Source: Anaerolineae bacterium
GTDB lineage: Bacteria; Desulfobacterota; Desulfobacteria; Desulfobacterales; ETH-SRB1
Length of the DNA: 33,753 nucleotides
Direction: 5' to 3'
Assembly: GCA_035529315.1 (NCBI GenBank)
Contig: DATKWZ010000029.1
Location: 1 to 33,753, forward strand
Each line of letters begins with the position of its first letter. Position 1 is the stretch's first letter. Both the position numbers and the translations under genes were made by a program. Shown in pieces: positions 1 through 8,359 of the stretch. The notes under the pieces were generated by a model. It worked only from the letters and a program-made list of their open reading frames with translations, was not told the DNA's origin and did not search any database.

Positions 1-267
1 GGTCTTGCGCATGAGCGCGAATTGAGCGGGGCACTGGAAACGTTGGACAGCCACTTTGCTCAATGGCGTCAGCAGGAAATCGACTGTTTCGAGCTGAATG
101 ATCGAATTCACAGCTTTCATCAAAACACATCCAGCGAGCTATGGAAAACCTATTCTTCCATGGAAGACGATTTTCTCGTTTGCAGAGCGGTCAAGCTGGG
201 TTTTTTGTCCAAAGAAGATGTTCCTGAGAAAGTGGCTGAGGCCATCCTTTTGGACAAACCTGTATAA
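1..267 (+). CDS. Small conserved hypothetical protein, 5' end outside window
   Basis: The frame is open from the first base and ends at TAA 265-267, so this is the C-terminal 88 residues of a gene that begins upstream. It starts mid-protein with GLAHEREL; a TTG at 22 could be read as a start, but the reading frame and the partial copy at 1713-1757 (KKLREIAGLAHEREL) argue that coding begins earlier. The product is acidic, mostly helical in appearance, rich in Trp, His and Phe, with no signal peptide or membrane segment. I recognise it only as the type of short orphan protein seen in deltaproteobacterial accessory regions and assign no function. It converges on the ImmA/IrrE gene, with 77 bp between the two stops. 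Confidence 0.6.
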   Translation, partial: GLAHERELSGALETLDSHFAQWRQQEIDCFELNDRIHSFHQNTSSELWKTYSSMEDDFLVCRAVKLGFLSKEDVPEKVAEAILLDKPV

Positions 268-344
268 GGATAGGAACGTTCTTTAGACTTATAGTTGTAA
301 TTGCTGAGTGAGAATAAGGTGGCTTGGAGATGTTTGAAACCGTA

Positions 345-1019
345 TTATAATTTTTGAAGTTTCACACCTTCGCCGTTTATGTATTCGATTTTCGGGGGCC
401 ATATTTCTTCTCTTTCAACGCGCCGTTCTATAACCTGATCTGATATTCCAAAAGGTTTACACAGCGCCGTACTAATACCTGACAAAACTATTCCTGGATC
501 TGATGCGAGATAATCTAACATGCCAATTTTTTGTATTTTATTAAGATAAATTTCTAATTCAGATAATAATCTATTACGAGGGACTAAAACTCTACCGGCA
601 AATTCGTTAGCCTGATATTCAAAAAATTTATACTCTCTTTCAGGTATATCGAGCATAAATTCTTTCCAGTCTGAGGGTTCTTTAATTGCGAAGCTTTTGT
701 ATATCTCTTTATGTAAAAAAAGGTGACCTATTTCGTGGGCATAAGAAAACCGAAGCCGATTTATGAACCTTTCTTCCATAAAACATTTATAATCGACAAC
801 AATGCCTGTAAGATCAATCCGGAGATAGGCATCTATATCTGATTCATTCAACAAATCGAGCTTCGGTTCGATGTTTAATTTGAGCTTTTTTTCAACTATG
901 CTTTCAATATCAACAGGCAGTATGCTTTCGGGCCAGAATTTAGCTCTAAAATTTTCCGCTATTTGCCATATTTCTCTTTTTTCCAGGTAAGGGCATTTGA
1001 ACTTCGAATAATCTTCCAT
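345..1019 (-). CDS. ImmA/IrrE family metallo-endopeptidase
   Basis: 224 residues. The zinc-binding motif HEIGH (residues 95-99, within YAHEIGHLFLH) and the downstream Glu in QANEFAGRVLVP (about residue 139) are the hallmark of the COG2856/ImmA-IrrE peptidases, which cleave a partner XRE repressor in phages, ICEs and stress systems. I chose ATG 1019 over a TTG three bases earlier because AGGAGAAGG lies just upstream. The start overlaps the stop of the XRE gene by one base (TGATG), implying translational coupling. The partnership with the XRE protein is inferred from this arrangement. There is no signal peptide, so it should be cytoplasmic. The inducing signal cannot be read from sequence. A toxin-antitoxin-like role is an alternative. 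Confidence 0.85.
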   Translation of the reverse strand: MEDYSKFKCPYLEKREIWQIAENFRAKFWPESILPVDIESIVEKKLKLNIEPKLDLLNESDIDAYLRIDLTGIVVDYKCFMEERFINRLRFSYAHEIGHLFLHKEIYKSFAIKEPSDWKEFMLDIPEREYKFFEYQANEFAGRVLVPRNRLLSELEIYLNKIQKIGMLDYLASDPGIVLSGISTALCKPFGISDQVIERRVEREEIWPPKIEYINGEGVKLQKL

Positions 1020-1381
1020 CAACCTTCTCCTCTGATCTTTTCGATCAGCTTTTCTATCTCCTCAGCGGTAGGTTTTTCGCTTCGAACAGTCCTAAAAAAC
1101 ATCGGTAATGCGTTAAGGGTTTCCTGATCAGACAGGAGATCCTTTGGGATGATCCCTGCGTCAATAGCCGCTTTATCTTTAAGTTCGTTGTAAAGCTCCG
1201 AGCTTTTCTTAATGCCCAATACTTCAGCGATTTGGTCGAGTTTTTCATCACCTTGAGGCGGGGGCAAAATTCCTCTTTCAATTTTACTCCAATTGCTTGC
1301 ATCAATAGATAGCTGACGGCAAAATTCCCTAAGGCCGATGTCTCTGTCGAGCCTAAGAGTTTTAATGAATTCCCCAAACAT
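1019..1381 (-). CDS. XRE-family helix-turn-helix transcriptional regulator
   Basis: 120 residues. An N-terminal HTH (about residues 16-38, GLREFCRQLSIDASNWSKIE) has the typical XRE Ser-Lys-Ile-Glu ending. The C-terminal half is helical and charged and could be the dimerisation or protease-sensitive part. The frame is open up to 1474, but ATG 1381 is preferred: GGAAGGAGGAAC is a strong ribosome site immediately upstream and the protein then begins in XRE style (MFGEFIKTLR). It is cotranscribed with, and one base overlapping, the ImmA/IrrE gene. A promoter with a symmetric operator lies at 1453-1488, so autoregulation is likely. This is the usual repressor/metalloprotease pair of mobile elements, though no integrase is visible nearby. 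Confidence 0.85.
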   Translation of the reverse strand: MFGEFIKTLRLDRDIGLREFCRQLSIDASNWSKIERGILPPPQGDEKLDQIAEVLGIKKSSELYNELKDKAAIDAGIIPKDLLSDQETLNALPMFFRTVRSEKPTAEEIEKLIEKIRGEG

Positions 1382-1433
1382 TGTTCCTCCTTCCCTTGGA
1401 TTGTTTTGTTGGACATCCTTGGTATTGTTTTTA

Positions 1434-1488
1434 TGTGGTAATTCTTTAACCATGTGGTAAACATAATACCACACTTAAAATATGTCAA
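1434..1488 (-). promoter_or_regulatory. Promoter with palindromic operator for the XRE-ImmA/IrrE operon
   Basis: On the minus strand there is a TTGACA -35 box (1483-1488), a 17-bp spacer and a TATGTT -10 box (1460-1465). The -10 box sits in the 7-bp centre of a perfect inverted repeat, TGTGGTA-N7-TACCACA (1453-1473). A third half-site, TGTGGTA, lies at 1434-1440, 19 bp from the first. A dimeric repressor bound here would cover the -10 box. That the XRE protein is the ligand is inference from position. Confidence 0.75.
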
Positions 1489-1588
1489 GTCCTTTTATTA
1501 TGGGGGACTTGCAGGACGACCATTTGTAAAGCACTTGTCGGATTAGGATGTTGATAATATTATAAAATATGACACATAATTATTGAAG

Positions 1589-1680
1589 AACCCCGCAGCA
1601 AGCTACGGGGAATCTTCGACCGTAAGGAAGTTTGCTATTTTTAGATTCGCTCGCTAACCCCGCAGCAAGCTACGGGGAAT
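1589..1680. repeat. Pair of REP-like hairpin repeats
   Basis: Two identical 25-bp units at 1589-1613 and 1656-1680. Each reads AA, then CCCCG-CAGCAAGCTA-CGGGG, then AAT, so each can form a 5-bp GC stem. They are direct repeats, 67 bp apart start to start. The DNA after each copy shares short words (TTGCTATT). They lie in the 365-bp gap between the XRE promoter and the ATPase gene and fit REP/BIME-like intergenic repeats better than CRISPR repeats. Confidence 0.7.
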
Positions 1681-1712
1681 GCGCTTGCTATTGCGGTTCA
1701 AAACCAATTCGT

Positions 1713-1757
1713 AAAAAGCTGCGGGAGATAGCCGGTCTTGCGCATGAGCGTGAATTA
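1713..1757 (+). pseudogene. Relic of the small gene found at the window start
   Basis: Bases 1734-1756 match bases 1-23 at 22 of 23 positions. The frame encodes KKLREIAGLAHEREL, the last eight residues of which are those that open the partial gene at 1-267. Similarity stops abruptly after the Leu codon. Upstream, the fragment abuts AATTCGTAAAAAGCT, a word that recurs at 15543 beside another repeat cluster. It is a truncated duplicate, not a functional gene. Confidence 0.55.
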
Positions 1758-1804
1758 GTCGTAAAACACCCCTGTCTTTTATGATATTTATTCTCATAAT
1801 ATGC

Positions 1805-1832
1805 TTGACTTTTCTGACCTGTGAGATATTTT
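1805..1832 (+). promoter_or_regulatory. Candidate promoter of the AAA+ ATPase gene
   Basis: TTGACT (1805-1810), a 16-bp spacer and TATTTT (1827-1832). Transcription would begin at or next to the ATG at 1840, giving a leaderless or nearly leaderless mRNA. The call rests on consensus match alone. Confidence 0.35.
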
Positions 1833-1839
1833 CAAGGTT

Positions 1840-3216
1840 ATGAAACGAGCAATTGACCAGATCCTAAAACAATGGAAAGACAGTCGCGTCAGGCAGCCAC
1901 TTCTAATAAGAGGTGCGCGGCAAGTTGGGAAGACTTATTCGGTAACTGAATTTGGCAGGGCAGCATTTGAAAATACTGTTTCTGTGAATTTTGAAGAACA
2001 GCCGGAATTGAGCCGTTGTTTTTCGGACTTTGATCCCAAGGGAATCATTGACCGATTATCCATTCTGACACGCATGACAATCAGCCCCGGACGCACTTTA
2101 TTGTTTCTGGATGAAATCCAGGAATGCCCGAAGGCGATTACTTCTTTGCGATATTTCCTTGAAAAAATGCCGGAACTTCATGTTATCGGTGCTGGATCGT
2201 TGATTGAGTTTGCGTTGCGCGCTGAGGACTTTCGTATGCCTGTCGGCCGTGTGCAAAGCGTATATATGTATCCTATGTCATTTGGAGAATTCCTGATAGC
2301 AGTCGGTGAAGAGAGATTACTGAACTATATCCATACGGTTGATCTGCAAACCGGAGTGGAGCAGGCTTTTACAACCAGACTTGAACAGCTATTAAGACAA
2401 TACCTGTTAGTCGGCGGAATGCCCAGGGTTGTTAATGCCTTTGAAAATAAGGTTTTGATGGAAGAATTACAGAGACTGCAATCCGGGCTTATTCGTACTT
2501 ATACAGATGATTTTGCCAAGTATGCATCAACCGCAAAACATAAATATTTGAAAGAAGTGTATTCCAGTGCGCCACAAATGGCTGGTCGGCGTTACAAGTA
2601 TTCGCATATAAATCCAGGCATCGAAGCTAAATTCCTGAAGGAGGCGCTTGGGTTGCTATGCGACGCGCGATGTCTGTCTAAAATATGCCACGCATCCGGT
2701 GCGGGAGTACCTCTTTTGGCAACTGCCAATGAACGTAAATTCAAAATAGCATTTCTCGATGTCGGTCTTATGCAAAATGCTCTTGGCGTGCAGGACTCCA
2801 TTATTCTTGATAAATCTATTATGCAAATCAATACAGGCAGTGTTGCAGAGCAGTACGTTGCTCAAGAGCTGCTTGCCTGCGCTGATCCTTACTCTGACAA
2901 AAAATTACATTTTTGGGCAAGGGAAGCCCGAGGGAGCAATGCTGAAGTTGATTTTCTAATAGAAATCGAAGGCATGCCGATACCGGTAGAGGTGAAGGCC
3001 GGCGCGAGGGGGGCAATGAAGAGCCTGAGGCTTTTCCTTAAAGAATATCCCAAAACACTGCTCGGTGTCCGATATTCAATGCACGAGTTGTCATATTTTG
3101 ATCAAATACTGTCTATTCCACTATACATGATTAGCCAGACACAACGCCTGGTCCGAAGTTGCATTTATTCCCTTGAAGAGAGGCTTCAGGGTGACACCAA
3201 GGGGACATCCGTGTAG
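1840..3216 (+). CDS. DUF4143-type AAA+ ATP-binding protein
   Basis: 458 residues, a normal full length for this family. Walker A GARQVGKT is at residues 25-32 and Walker B LLFLDEIQ around residue 90. A central region contains the family-typical PMSFGEFL and LLVGGMPRVV stretches. The C-terminal part (about residues 355-400) carries a PD-(D/E)xK-like pattern: SNAEVDFLIE followed by PVEVKAG. These proteins are widespread, often horizontally transferred and poorly understood; a role in mobile-element or defence biology is frequently suspected but not established. The product is cytoplasmic, with no membrane segment. The gene stands alone and converges on the 81-residue gene. The ribosome site is weak (AAGG), consistent with the promoter lying almost on the start codon. 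Confidence 0.85.
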   Translation: MKRAIDQILKQWKDSRVRQPLLIRGARQVGKTYSVTEFGRAAFENTVSVNFEEQPELSRCFSDFDPKGIIDRLSILTRMTISPGRTLLFLDEIQECPKAITSLRYFLEKMPELHVIGAGSLIEFALRAEDFRMPVGRVQSVYMYPMSFGEFLIAVGEERLLNYIHTVDLQTGVEQAFTTRLEQLLRQYLLVGGMPRVVNAFENKVLMEELQRLQSGLIRTYTDDFAKYASTAKHKYLKEVYSSAPQMAGRRYKYSHINPGIEAKFLKEALGLLCDARCLSKICHASGAGVPLLATANERKFKIAFLDVGLMQNALGVQDSIILDKSIMQINTGSVAEQYVAQELLACADPYSDKKLHFWAREARGSNAEVDFLIEIEGMPIPVEVKAGARGAMKSLRLFLKEYPKTLLGVRYSMHELSYFDQILSIPLYMISQTQRLVRSCIYSLEERLQGDTKGTSV

Positions 3217-3373
3217 AACGTTCACAATTCCAAAACAAGAAACTACCGGGACGTACTCAACCTTTAAACTTTTGAAGTCTATAGGAACGTCCACAGGTTA
3301 AAAGTTTTCTTTCATTAGTTTGTTGATGCATGGATCAGGAACAAAAAACGGGCGGTTGAAAAATCTGATCAGA

Positions 3374-3619
3374 CTAATCCTTGAATTGTGCGATCTGAAT
3401 ACCAAGCCCGACACACTGTTTGCCTTTCATGCATGTATCTACATCGTCGGTTTCAAGATGGGTTTTAACATTTCTGTGACCTTTTTTCAGATTAACAATA
3501 TAGGTTTTTTGTTCATCATCATAATCAACACCCAGATCAATTCCGCATTCTCCAATATCCGGAAAAACTTCTTTGATTTTTCCACATACAACATCGTTGG
3601 CATATTTCTTTTCGCCCAT
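3374..3619 (-). CDS. Conserved-looking small hypothetical protein
   Basis: 81 residues, acidic, with three cysteines (DVVCGKIK, DTCMKGKQC), no signal peptide and no membrane helix. I do not recognise the family. It is supported as a real gene by a strong ribosome site (AAAAAGGAGGG before ATG 3619), soluble-protein-like composition and position upstream of nothing else on the same strand. An overlapping plus-strand frame (3320-3637) is hydrophobic and lacks a ribosome site, so it was discarded. The gene follows wrbA on the same strand but a hairpin terminator separates them, so it is probably transcribed independently. Confidence 0.6.
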   Translation of the reverse strand: MGEKKYANDVVCGKIKEVFPDIGECGIDLGVDYDDEQKTYIVNLKKGHRNVKTHLETDDVDTCMKGKQCVGLGIQIAQFKD

Positions 3620-3647
3620 GATAACCCTCCTTTTTAAAAAAAGTTTA

Positions 3648-3692
3648 AAAAAAAGATAGCGTTCAGGTGAAGCGCCTGATTAGAACGTTTTT
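3648..3692 (-). terminator. Rho-independent terminator after wrbA
   Basis: Read on the minus strand just after the wrbA stop, an imperfect stem CGTTCTAATCAGG / CCTGAACG with a seven-base loop is followed a few bases later by a run of eight T (plus-strand A run near 3648). The stem has an unpaired ATTA-type bulge. It separates wrbA from the 81-residue gene. Confidence 0.5.
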
Positions 3693-3695
3693 TGG

Positions 3696-4307
3696 TCATG
3701 TGGTGAGTTTCTTTGCAATTTTTGCAACATGCTCGCCCTGATAACGCGCTCCGGCGAGTTCGTTATCGCTCGGCAATCGACTGCCGTCAGCACCCGCGAT
3801 TGTTGACGCACCATACGGCGAACAACCGCTAATCCGGTCCGTCAGCATTTGTCCTTGAAACGCGTAAGGCAAGCCGACAATCACCATGCCGTGATGCAGA
3901 AGGGTAATATGGAAAGACAAGATCGTTGATTCCTGCCCCCCATGCTGGGTGTTTGAGCTTGTTACAACACTTCCTGCCTTTCCGACTAACGCTCTTTTCA
4001 TCCACAGCTGTCCTGTCGCATCAAGGAATTGTCGCATCTGGCCACACATATTGCCAAAACGGGTCGGTGTTCCAAAGATGATTGCATCGGCTTCGCCCAG
4101 TTCATCTATGGTGCACACAGGGATATCGGCCTGCTGGTTCTGAGTTTCAACAGCACCCATTTCTTTCAACACATCACGAGATAGAGTTTCCGGAACCCGG
4201 CGCAATTCAGCTTCTACACCGGTTATTGATCGCGCCCCTTCGGCAGCTGCTTCTATCATCCTGTGGACATGCCCGTACATAGAGTAGTAAACAGCCAGTA
4301 TCTTCAT
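3696..4307 (-). CDS. wrbA: NAD(P)H:quinone oxidoreductase, WrbA type
   Basis: 203 residues, the usual WrbA length. The N-terminal flavodoxin phosphate loop appears as [11 protein letters not shown] (residues 7-17). Family signatures follow in order: [18 protein letters not shown], a Gly-rich QHGGQEST stretch, [26 protein letters not shown] and a C-terminal [13 protein letters not shown]. WrbA is a cytoplasmic tetrameric FMN enzyme that reduces quinones by two electrons and so limits semiquinone and oxygen-radical stress. ATG 4307 is preceded by GAAAGGAGGATC. The gene is monocistronic, with a hairpin terminator directly after it. The family assignment is firm; the stress role is family knowledge. 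Confidence 0.95.
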   Translation of the reverse strand: MKILAVYYSMYGHVHRMIEAAAEGARSITGVEAELRRVPETLSRDVLKEMGAVETQNQQADIPVCTIDELGEADAIIFGTPTRFGNMCGQMRQFLDATGQLWMKRALVGKAGSVVTSSNTQHGGQESTILSFHITLLHHGMVIVGLPYAFQGQMLTDRISGCSPYGASTIAGADGSRLPSDNELAGARYQGEHVAKIAKKLTT

Positions 4308-4647
4308 GAGATCCTCCTTTCATTTGCTCTAATTATATTATATTAAGCGCCCTGAAAGAAACCGCAAAGATATCTGTTGGCAGACACCAAAACCATTATT
4401 CAAATGTTATTTATATTCGTATGTATGTGATGAATAAAAAGCGCTTCGAGGAACAGGAGCTCATTCCAACTGTCGAACTAAGAGGAACGCAAGTGAGGTA
4501 TAACAGGGGGTATTAAAAAAATAATCGGCGCTTTTTAATGTAGTATGTAATTTTATATTTGATTATATTTGTAAAATCAAGCGGAAAATTATTATGGGTC
4601 TTCGGACAAAGACACACCCGTGAAAATATATGGAAAACCGTCATACT
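4308..4647. other. 340-bp noncoding gap with a distant inverted repeat
   Basis: No gene is supported here. The left end holds the wrbA ribosome site. AAAAAGCGC (4436-4444) and GCGCTTTTT (4528-4536) form a nine-base inverted repeat around an 83-base interval. GGGTCTT and AAAGACACACCC near 4594-4619 could make a weak imperfect hairpin downstream of the ABC exporter operon, without a convincing T run. I see no clear promoter. Confidence 0.4.
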
Positions 4648-6624
4648 TTAAGATAACTGCAACTGATTCAGCCTGAAATAAAAACCCTTTTTCTTGATTA
4701 ATTTGTCATGTGTTCCTGTTTCGATTATCTTTCCCTTATTTATAACTATTATTCTGTCTGCATGTCGAACGGTTGAGAGGCGATGAGCTACAATAATAGA
4801 TGTCCTTTTTTTAATCAGGCTGTAAAGCGCCTGCCTGACCTTTTCTTCTGTTTCAGAATCAACATATGAGGTTGCCTCATCAAGTATTATAAGGTCAGGA
4901 TTGCGCGCAAAGGCCCTTGCCATTGATATTAACTGACGTTCACCGCTTGACAGAGATGCGCCCCCTTCGTAAAGAACGGTATTAAGACCATCCGGCAATC
5001 TTTCTATAAATTTTTTACAGTTTGATGCTTCTAAAATAAACTCCATGCTTTGTTTGGAAATATTGTTTTGTCCCTGAATGATATTATCCAGTATTGTTCC
5101 TGAAAACAGAAATGGATCCTGCGTGATCATGGCTGTTTTTGATCGCAAAGAAGACAGCTCAAAATCTTTTAAGTTGATTCCATTTATTGTTATTCTTCCA
5201 GACGTTGGATCGTAAAACCTGAGAATCAGGTTGATCAGGCTTGTCTTGCCTGAGCCTGTTCGTCCTACAATGGCTATTGTTTCACCCGCACGGATTTCAA
5301 GAGAGATATCCTTTAGCACGGTTTCATCTTTAGTATAACCAAATGATACATTCTCCATTACTATGTTTTTTATTTTTTTTAGATCAGGAGTTTTATATCC
5401 GGAATAATTAACAGGTTGTGGAATTTTTTCCTGGTTGTCTAAGATTAGAAATATTCTTTCAGCCGATGCCATGGCATTCTGCAATATATTGTATTTTTCA
5501 GCAATGTCCCTTATCGGCCTGAAAAACATCTTTAAATATGATATAAACGCAACAAGCGATCCAAGGCTTATTTTTCCTTCAATCATGCTGCCGCCCCCGT
5601 AGTAAATAACGACCGCAAGGGCTATTGAACCTAAAAGTTCTATAACCGGCATAAAAATCGCGAACACATGAATCTGTTGCATGCCGGCCATGTAATACTC
5701 ATGATTCAGTTTTTTAAAAGACAGGTAATTTTCTCTTTCATGCAGGAAAAGCTGCAGGATTTTTATTCCCTCTATGGTTTCCGCAAATCTGGTATTTATT
5801 TCCGCAATCTTGATTCTTAAGATTCTGAAAGCATCCCTTGCGCTTGTGGAAAAATACATGGAAGCAAAAACAACAAAGGGAAGCACGGAAAATGAAACAA
5901 GGGCCAGCTTCCAATTCATCCAAAGCAAGGCAAGTGTTATGCCTGTGAGCAGGAACATATCCTTGAAAACAAATGAGATAACAGAGGTGAAAAGCTCATC
6001 CATGTTCTGAATATCATTAGTTGTCCTTGTAACAAGACGACCAACAGGGTTTTTGGTAAAAAATGAGACCGACAGTCTCTGAATGTGCTTAAACAGTCGC
6101 ATTCTTAAATCATGCATTATCATCTGGCCGGTATATTCCATGAGCATGACCTGCAAAAAATTAAAAACAAAGCTAAAAATAATTATACAGATAAAGACAG
6201 CGGTAATAATATTTAACCCGATAAAATCTTTTTTGCGGAGTTCTGTAAGGTCGTTTTTACTCAGTTGCGAAAGATTGTTTAACTCTATCATGGCTTCCGG
6301 GCCTTTAATTTGAAAAATATCCGGATACTTGCCGACAATTTCTCTTGTTTTTAGCTCAAGGGCATTGACCTTTAAATACCTGATTTCCGGTCCAGCAAAA
6401 CCAGCCTTGTCTGATGCTGATTGAGGCACTATATACCGATCTATCGCTATCTTGGTGACATATGGAAGAGAAAGATCAAGTAATGCGATTAAAACTACAA
6501 GCATGATCGAACCCAAAAAAAGAGGTCTGTAGGGCCTGGTAAAAGGATACAGCCTTTTCAGCATCTTAATGTCATATGGTTTGCCAAGCTGTTTTTCTTC
6601 AAAATATCCAAAATCAGTTTGCAT
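4648..6624 (-). CDS. Heterodimeric ABC exporter, half-transporter B (catalytic-site subunit)
   Basis: 658 residues: a type IV exporter membrane domain (about 1-350) followed by an ATPase domain. Walker A GRTGSGKT starts at residue 454, the signature is LSSGE (558) rather than LSGGQ, and Walker B is IILDEATSYVD with catalytic Glu583; the H-loop is IVAHRLSTV. A hydrophilic insert of roughly 70 residues follows the first membrane helix, as in YheH/BmrD-like subunits. ATG 6624 was chosen over the open frame to 6666 because AGAGGA lies five bases upstream and the overlap with the partner gene becomes 11 bp. It is the second gene of a two-gene operon. Substrate cannot be deduced; drug or lipid export is usual for the family. 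Confidence 0.92.
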   Translation of the reverse strand: MQTDFGYFEEKQLGKPYDIKMLKRLYPFTRPYRPLFLGSIMLVVLIALLDLSLPYVTKIAIDRYIVPQSASDKAGFAGPEIRYLKVNALELKTREIVGKYPDIFQIKGPEAMIELNNLSQLSKNDLTELRKKDFIGLNIITAVFICIIIFSFVFNFLQVMLMEYTGQMIMHDLRMRLFKHIQRLSVSFFTKNPVGRLVTRTTNDIQNMDELFTSVISFVFKDMFLLTGITLALLWMNWKLALVSFSVLPFVVFASMYFSTSARDAFRILRIKIAEINTRFAETIEGIKILQLFLHERENYLSFKKLNHEYYMAGMQQIHVFAIFMPVIELLGSIALAVVIYYGGGSMIEGKISLGSLVAFISYLKMFFRPIRDIAEKYNILQNAMASAERIFLILDNQEKIPQPVNYSGYKTPDLKKIKNIVMENVSFGYTKDETVLKDISLEIRAGETIAIVGRTGSGKTSLINLILRFYDPTSGRITINGINLKDFELSSLRSKTAMITQDPFLFSGTILDNIIQGQNNISKQSMEFILEASNCKKFIERLPDGLNTVLYEGGASLSSGERQLISMARAFARNPDLIILDEATSYVDSETEEKVRQALYSLIKKRTSIIVAHRLSTVRHADRIIVINKGKIIETGTHDKLIKKKGFYFRLNQLQLS

Positions 6625-8359
6625 TAAATTCCTCTTCAATTTCCTGCAGGCGAAATGTTTTTGCATAGTATCGGTTGTTTTTCATCAAATGCTCATGGGT
6701 GCCTGATTCTACAATTCTGCCTTTGTCCAAGGATATAATTAAATCAGCAAAACGCACCGCGGAAAGCCTGTGAGAGACAATTATAATTGTTTTTCCGCCG
6801 GCCATTGATTTGACGGTTTTTATAATAAGGTTTCCGGTTTCCATATCTACCTGACTTACAGGATCGTCTAATATCATAATGGGTCTGTCATGTATAAGTG
6901 CTCGCGCAAGGGAAATACGCTGCTTTTGTCCGCCCGACAGAACAATCCCTTTTTCGCCGACAATCGTATCAAAGCCTTTGGGGAAAAGCCTGACAGTATC
7001 ATACAGGGCAGCCTTTTCTGCTGCTGATATTAGTTGGGAATCTTTTGTTTCACCACTTCCGAGCAGTATGTTCTGTTTAATTGAACCTGCAAACAAAAAG
7101 GGCTCTTGCGGCATAAAAGAAATAAGTGATCTGAGATCGCGAAGCAATATCCGGGATATATTTATTCCGTCGATTAAAATTCGGCCGGATGATACGTCAA
7201 AGAGTCTTGGCATAAGGCTTAATAATGTTGTTTTACCGCTGCCCTGAGGACCTATTATGCCCAGGATAGCACCATGTTTGAGTTTTATGTTTATGTTGCT
7301 TAGAATCAAAGGGGTGTTGTTTGTATAAGAAAACGAGACATTTTCAAAAACCATGTTATTTTTAATCTGTTTAAAGGATTTAGCATCAGTTGCGTCATCA
7401 ATCTCCGGCTTCATGCTTAAGATATTGTTGATTCTGTCTAAGGATGCTCTTCCTCTCTGGATAAGACTTATAACCCATCCCATGGCCATCATGGGCCATG
7501 TCAGAAGACCAAGATAGCTGATAAAAGCCACAAAATCTCCGGGCGTTATAGCAAGGGTAATTGTTTGTCTGCCTCCAAGGAAAAGAACGATTGCAAGACT
7601 TATATTGGAAAAGAAAAGCAGCATGGGAAAAAATGACCCGGTATTTTTTACAAGCCGGAGATTTTTATTAATATAATTTTTTGATATTGTATTTATCATG
7701 GATGCTTCCTGCTCTTCCAGGTTATATGCCTTGATTACGCGTATGCCCGCAAATCGTTCCCTTATGGCTTCTGTAAGATCTGCAAAAGATCCCTGCACAT
7801 CCTGATACAGATGATGCATTTTTTTGCTGAAAAAACGGGTTCCCAGTACAATCATAGGCATTGGAATTAAAACATATAATGTCAGAAGCTTATTAATATA
7901 TAACATGAAACAGATGGATGCGGAGCCCAGAACTATTGCGTCTGTCAGTGCAACCACACCCATGCCCATCGCCATTCTTATATGCTGAATATCATTGGTA
8001 GCATGGGCCATTAGATTCCCTGTTTTTACTTTATCGAAATATGAAGCAGAAAGGGTTTGAATATGGTCAAGCAGACTGTTTCTCAAACCCTGTTCAACAC
8101 TTCTTGACATGCCGATGAGACAGCGTCGCCATCCATATCTGAAAATTCCCATCATCACGGCAATTCCAACTATATACAGGGCATAGGACAGCAGTTGTTT
8201 CAGGTTTATCTGAAACAGCGTAAGATCATCCACAGCCCATTTAATTACGCGTGGAATAAAAAGTTGCAGCATGTCAACGGTAATCAGACAAAAAAGCCCA
8301 AAGAGAATCATGTAGCGGTTTTTTACAAAATAAGGTTTTATTAAGTATAAGGATTTCAA
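6614..8359 (-). CDS. Heterodimeric ABC exporter, half-transporter A (degenerate-site subunit)
   Basis: 581 residues: six predicted membrane helices (about 15-310), then an ATPase domain with Walker A GPQGSGKT (from residue 370), a canonical LSGGQ signature (474) and Walker B ILDDPVSQVD. The catalytic Glu position is Asp499, as in the TM287/LmrC/BmrC class. The H-loop is IVSHRLSAV. The start is TTG 8359: the only nearby ATG runs into an in-frame TAA, and AGGAG stands nine bases upstream. The gene overlaps its partner by 11 bp, so equal expression and a heterodimer in the inner membrane are expected. It is divergent from the sigma-54 activator gene, which may or may not control it. Confidence 0.92.
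   Translation of the reverse strand: MKSLYLIKPYFVKNRYMILFGLFCLITVDMLQLFIPRVIKWAVDDLTLFQINLKQLLSYALYIVGIAVMMGIFRYGWRRCLIGMSRSVEQGLRNSLLDHIQTLSASYFDKVKTGNLMAHATNDIQHIRMAMGMGVVALTDAIVLGSASICFMLYINKLLTLYVLIPMPMIVLGTRFFSKKMHHLYQDVQGSFADLTEAIRERFAGIRVIKAYNLEEQEASMINTISKNYINKNLRLVKNTGSFFPMLLFFSNISLAIVLFLGGRQTITLAITPGDFVAFISYLGLLTWPMMAMGWVISLIQRGRASLDRINNILSMKPEIDDATDAKSFKQIKNNMVFENVSFSYTNNTPLILSNINIKLKHGAILGIIGPQGSGKTTLLSLMPRLFDVSSGRILIDGINISRILLRDLRSLISFMPQEPFLFAGSIKQNILLGSGETKDSQLISAAEKAALYDTVRLFPKGFDTIVGEKGIVLSGGQKQRISLARALIHDRPIMILDDPVSQVDMETGNLIIKTVKSMAGGKTIIIVSHRLSAVRFADLIISLDKGRIVESGTHEHLMKNNRYYAKTFRLQEIEEEFNAN

Noticed and set aside
1382..1474. Longer N terminus for the XRE protein
   Set aside because: It would run through the operator and start near the -10 box; the strong ribosome site favours ATG 1381.
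1589..1680. CRISPR-like direct repeats
   Set aside because: Only two copies, each an obvious hairpin, one irregular spacer and no cas gene; better explained as REP-like repeats.
3320..3637. Plus-strand frame of 105 codons
   Set aside because: Antisense to the 81-residue gene, hydrophobic low-complexity product, no ribosome site.
6625..6666. Upstream start for half-transporter B
   Set aside because: Would overlap the partner gene by over 50 bp without a ribosome site; ATG 6624 has one.
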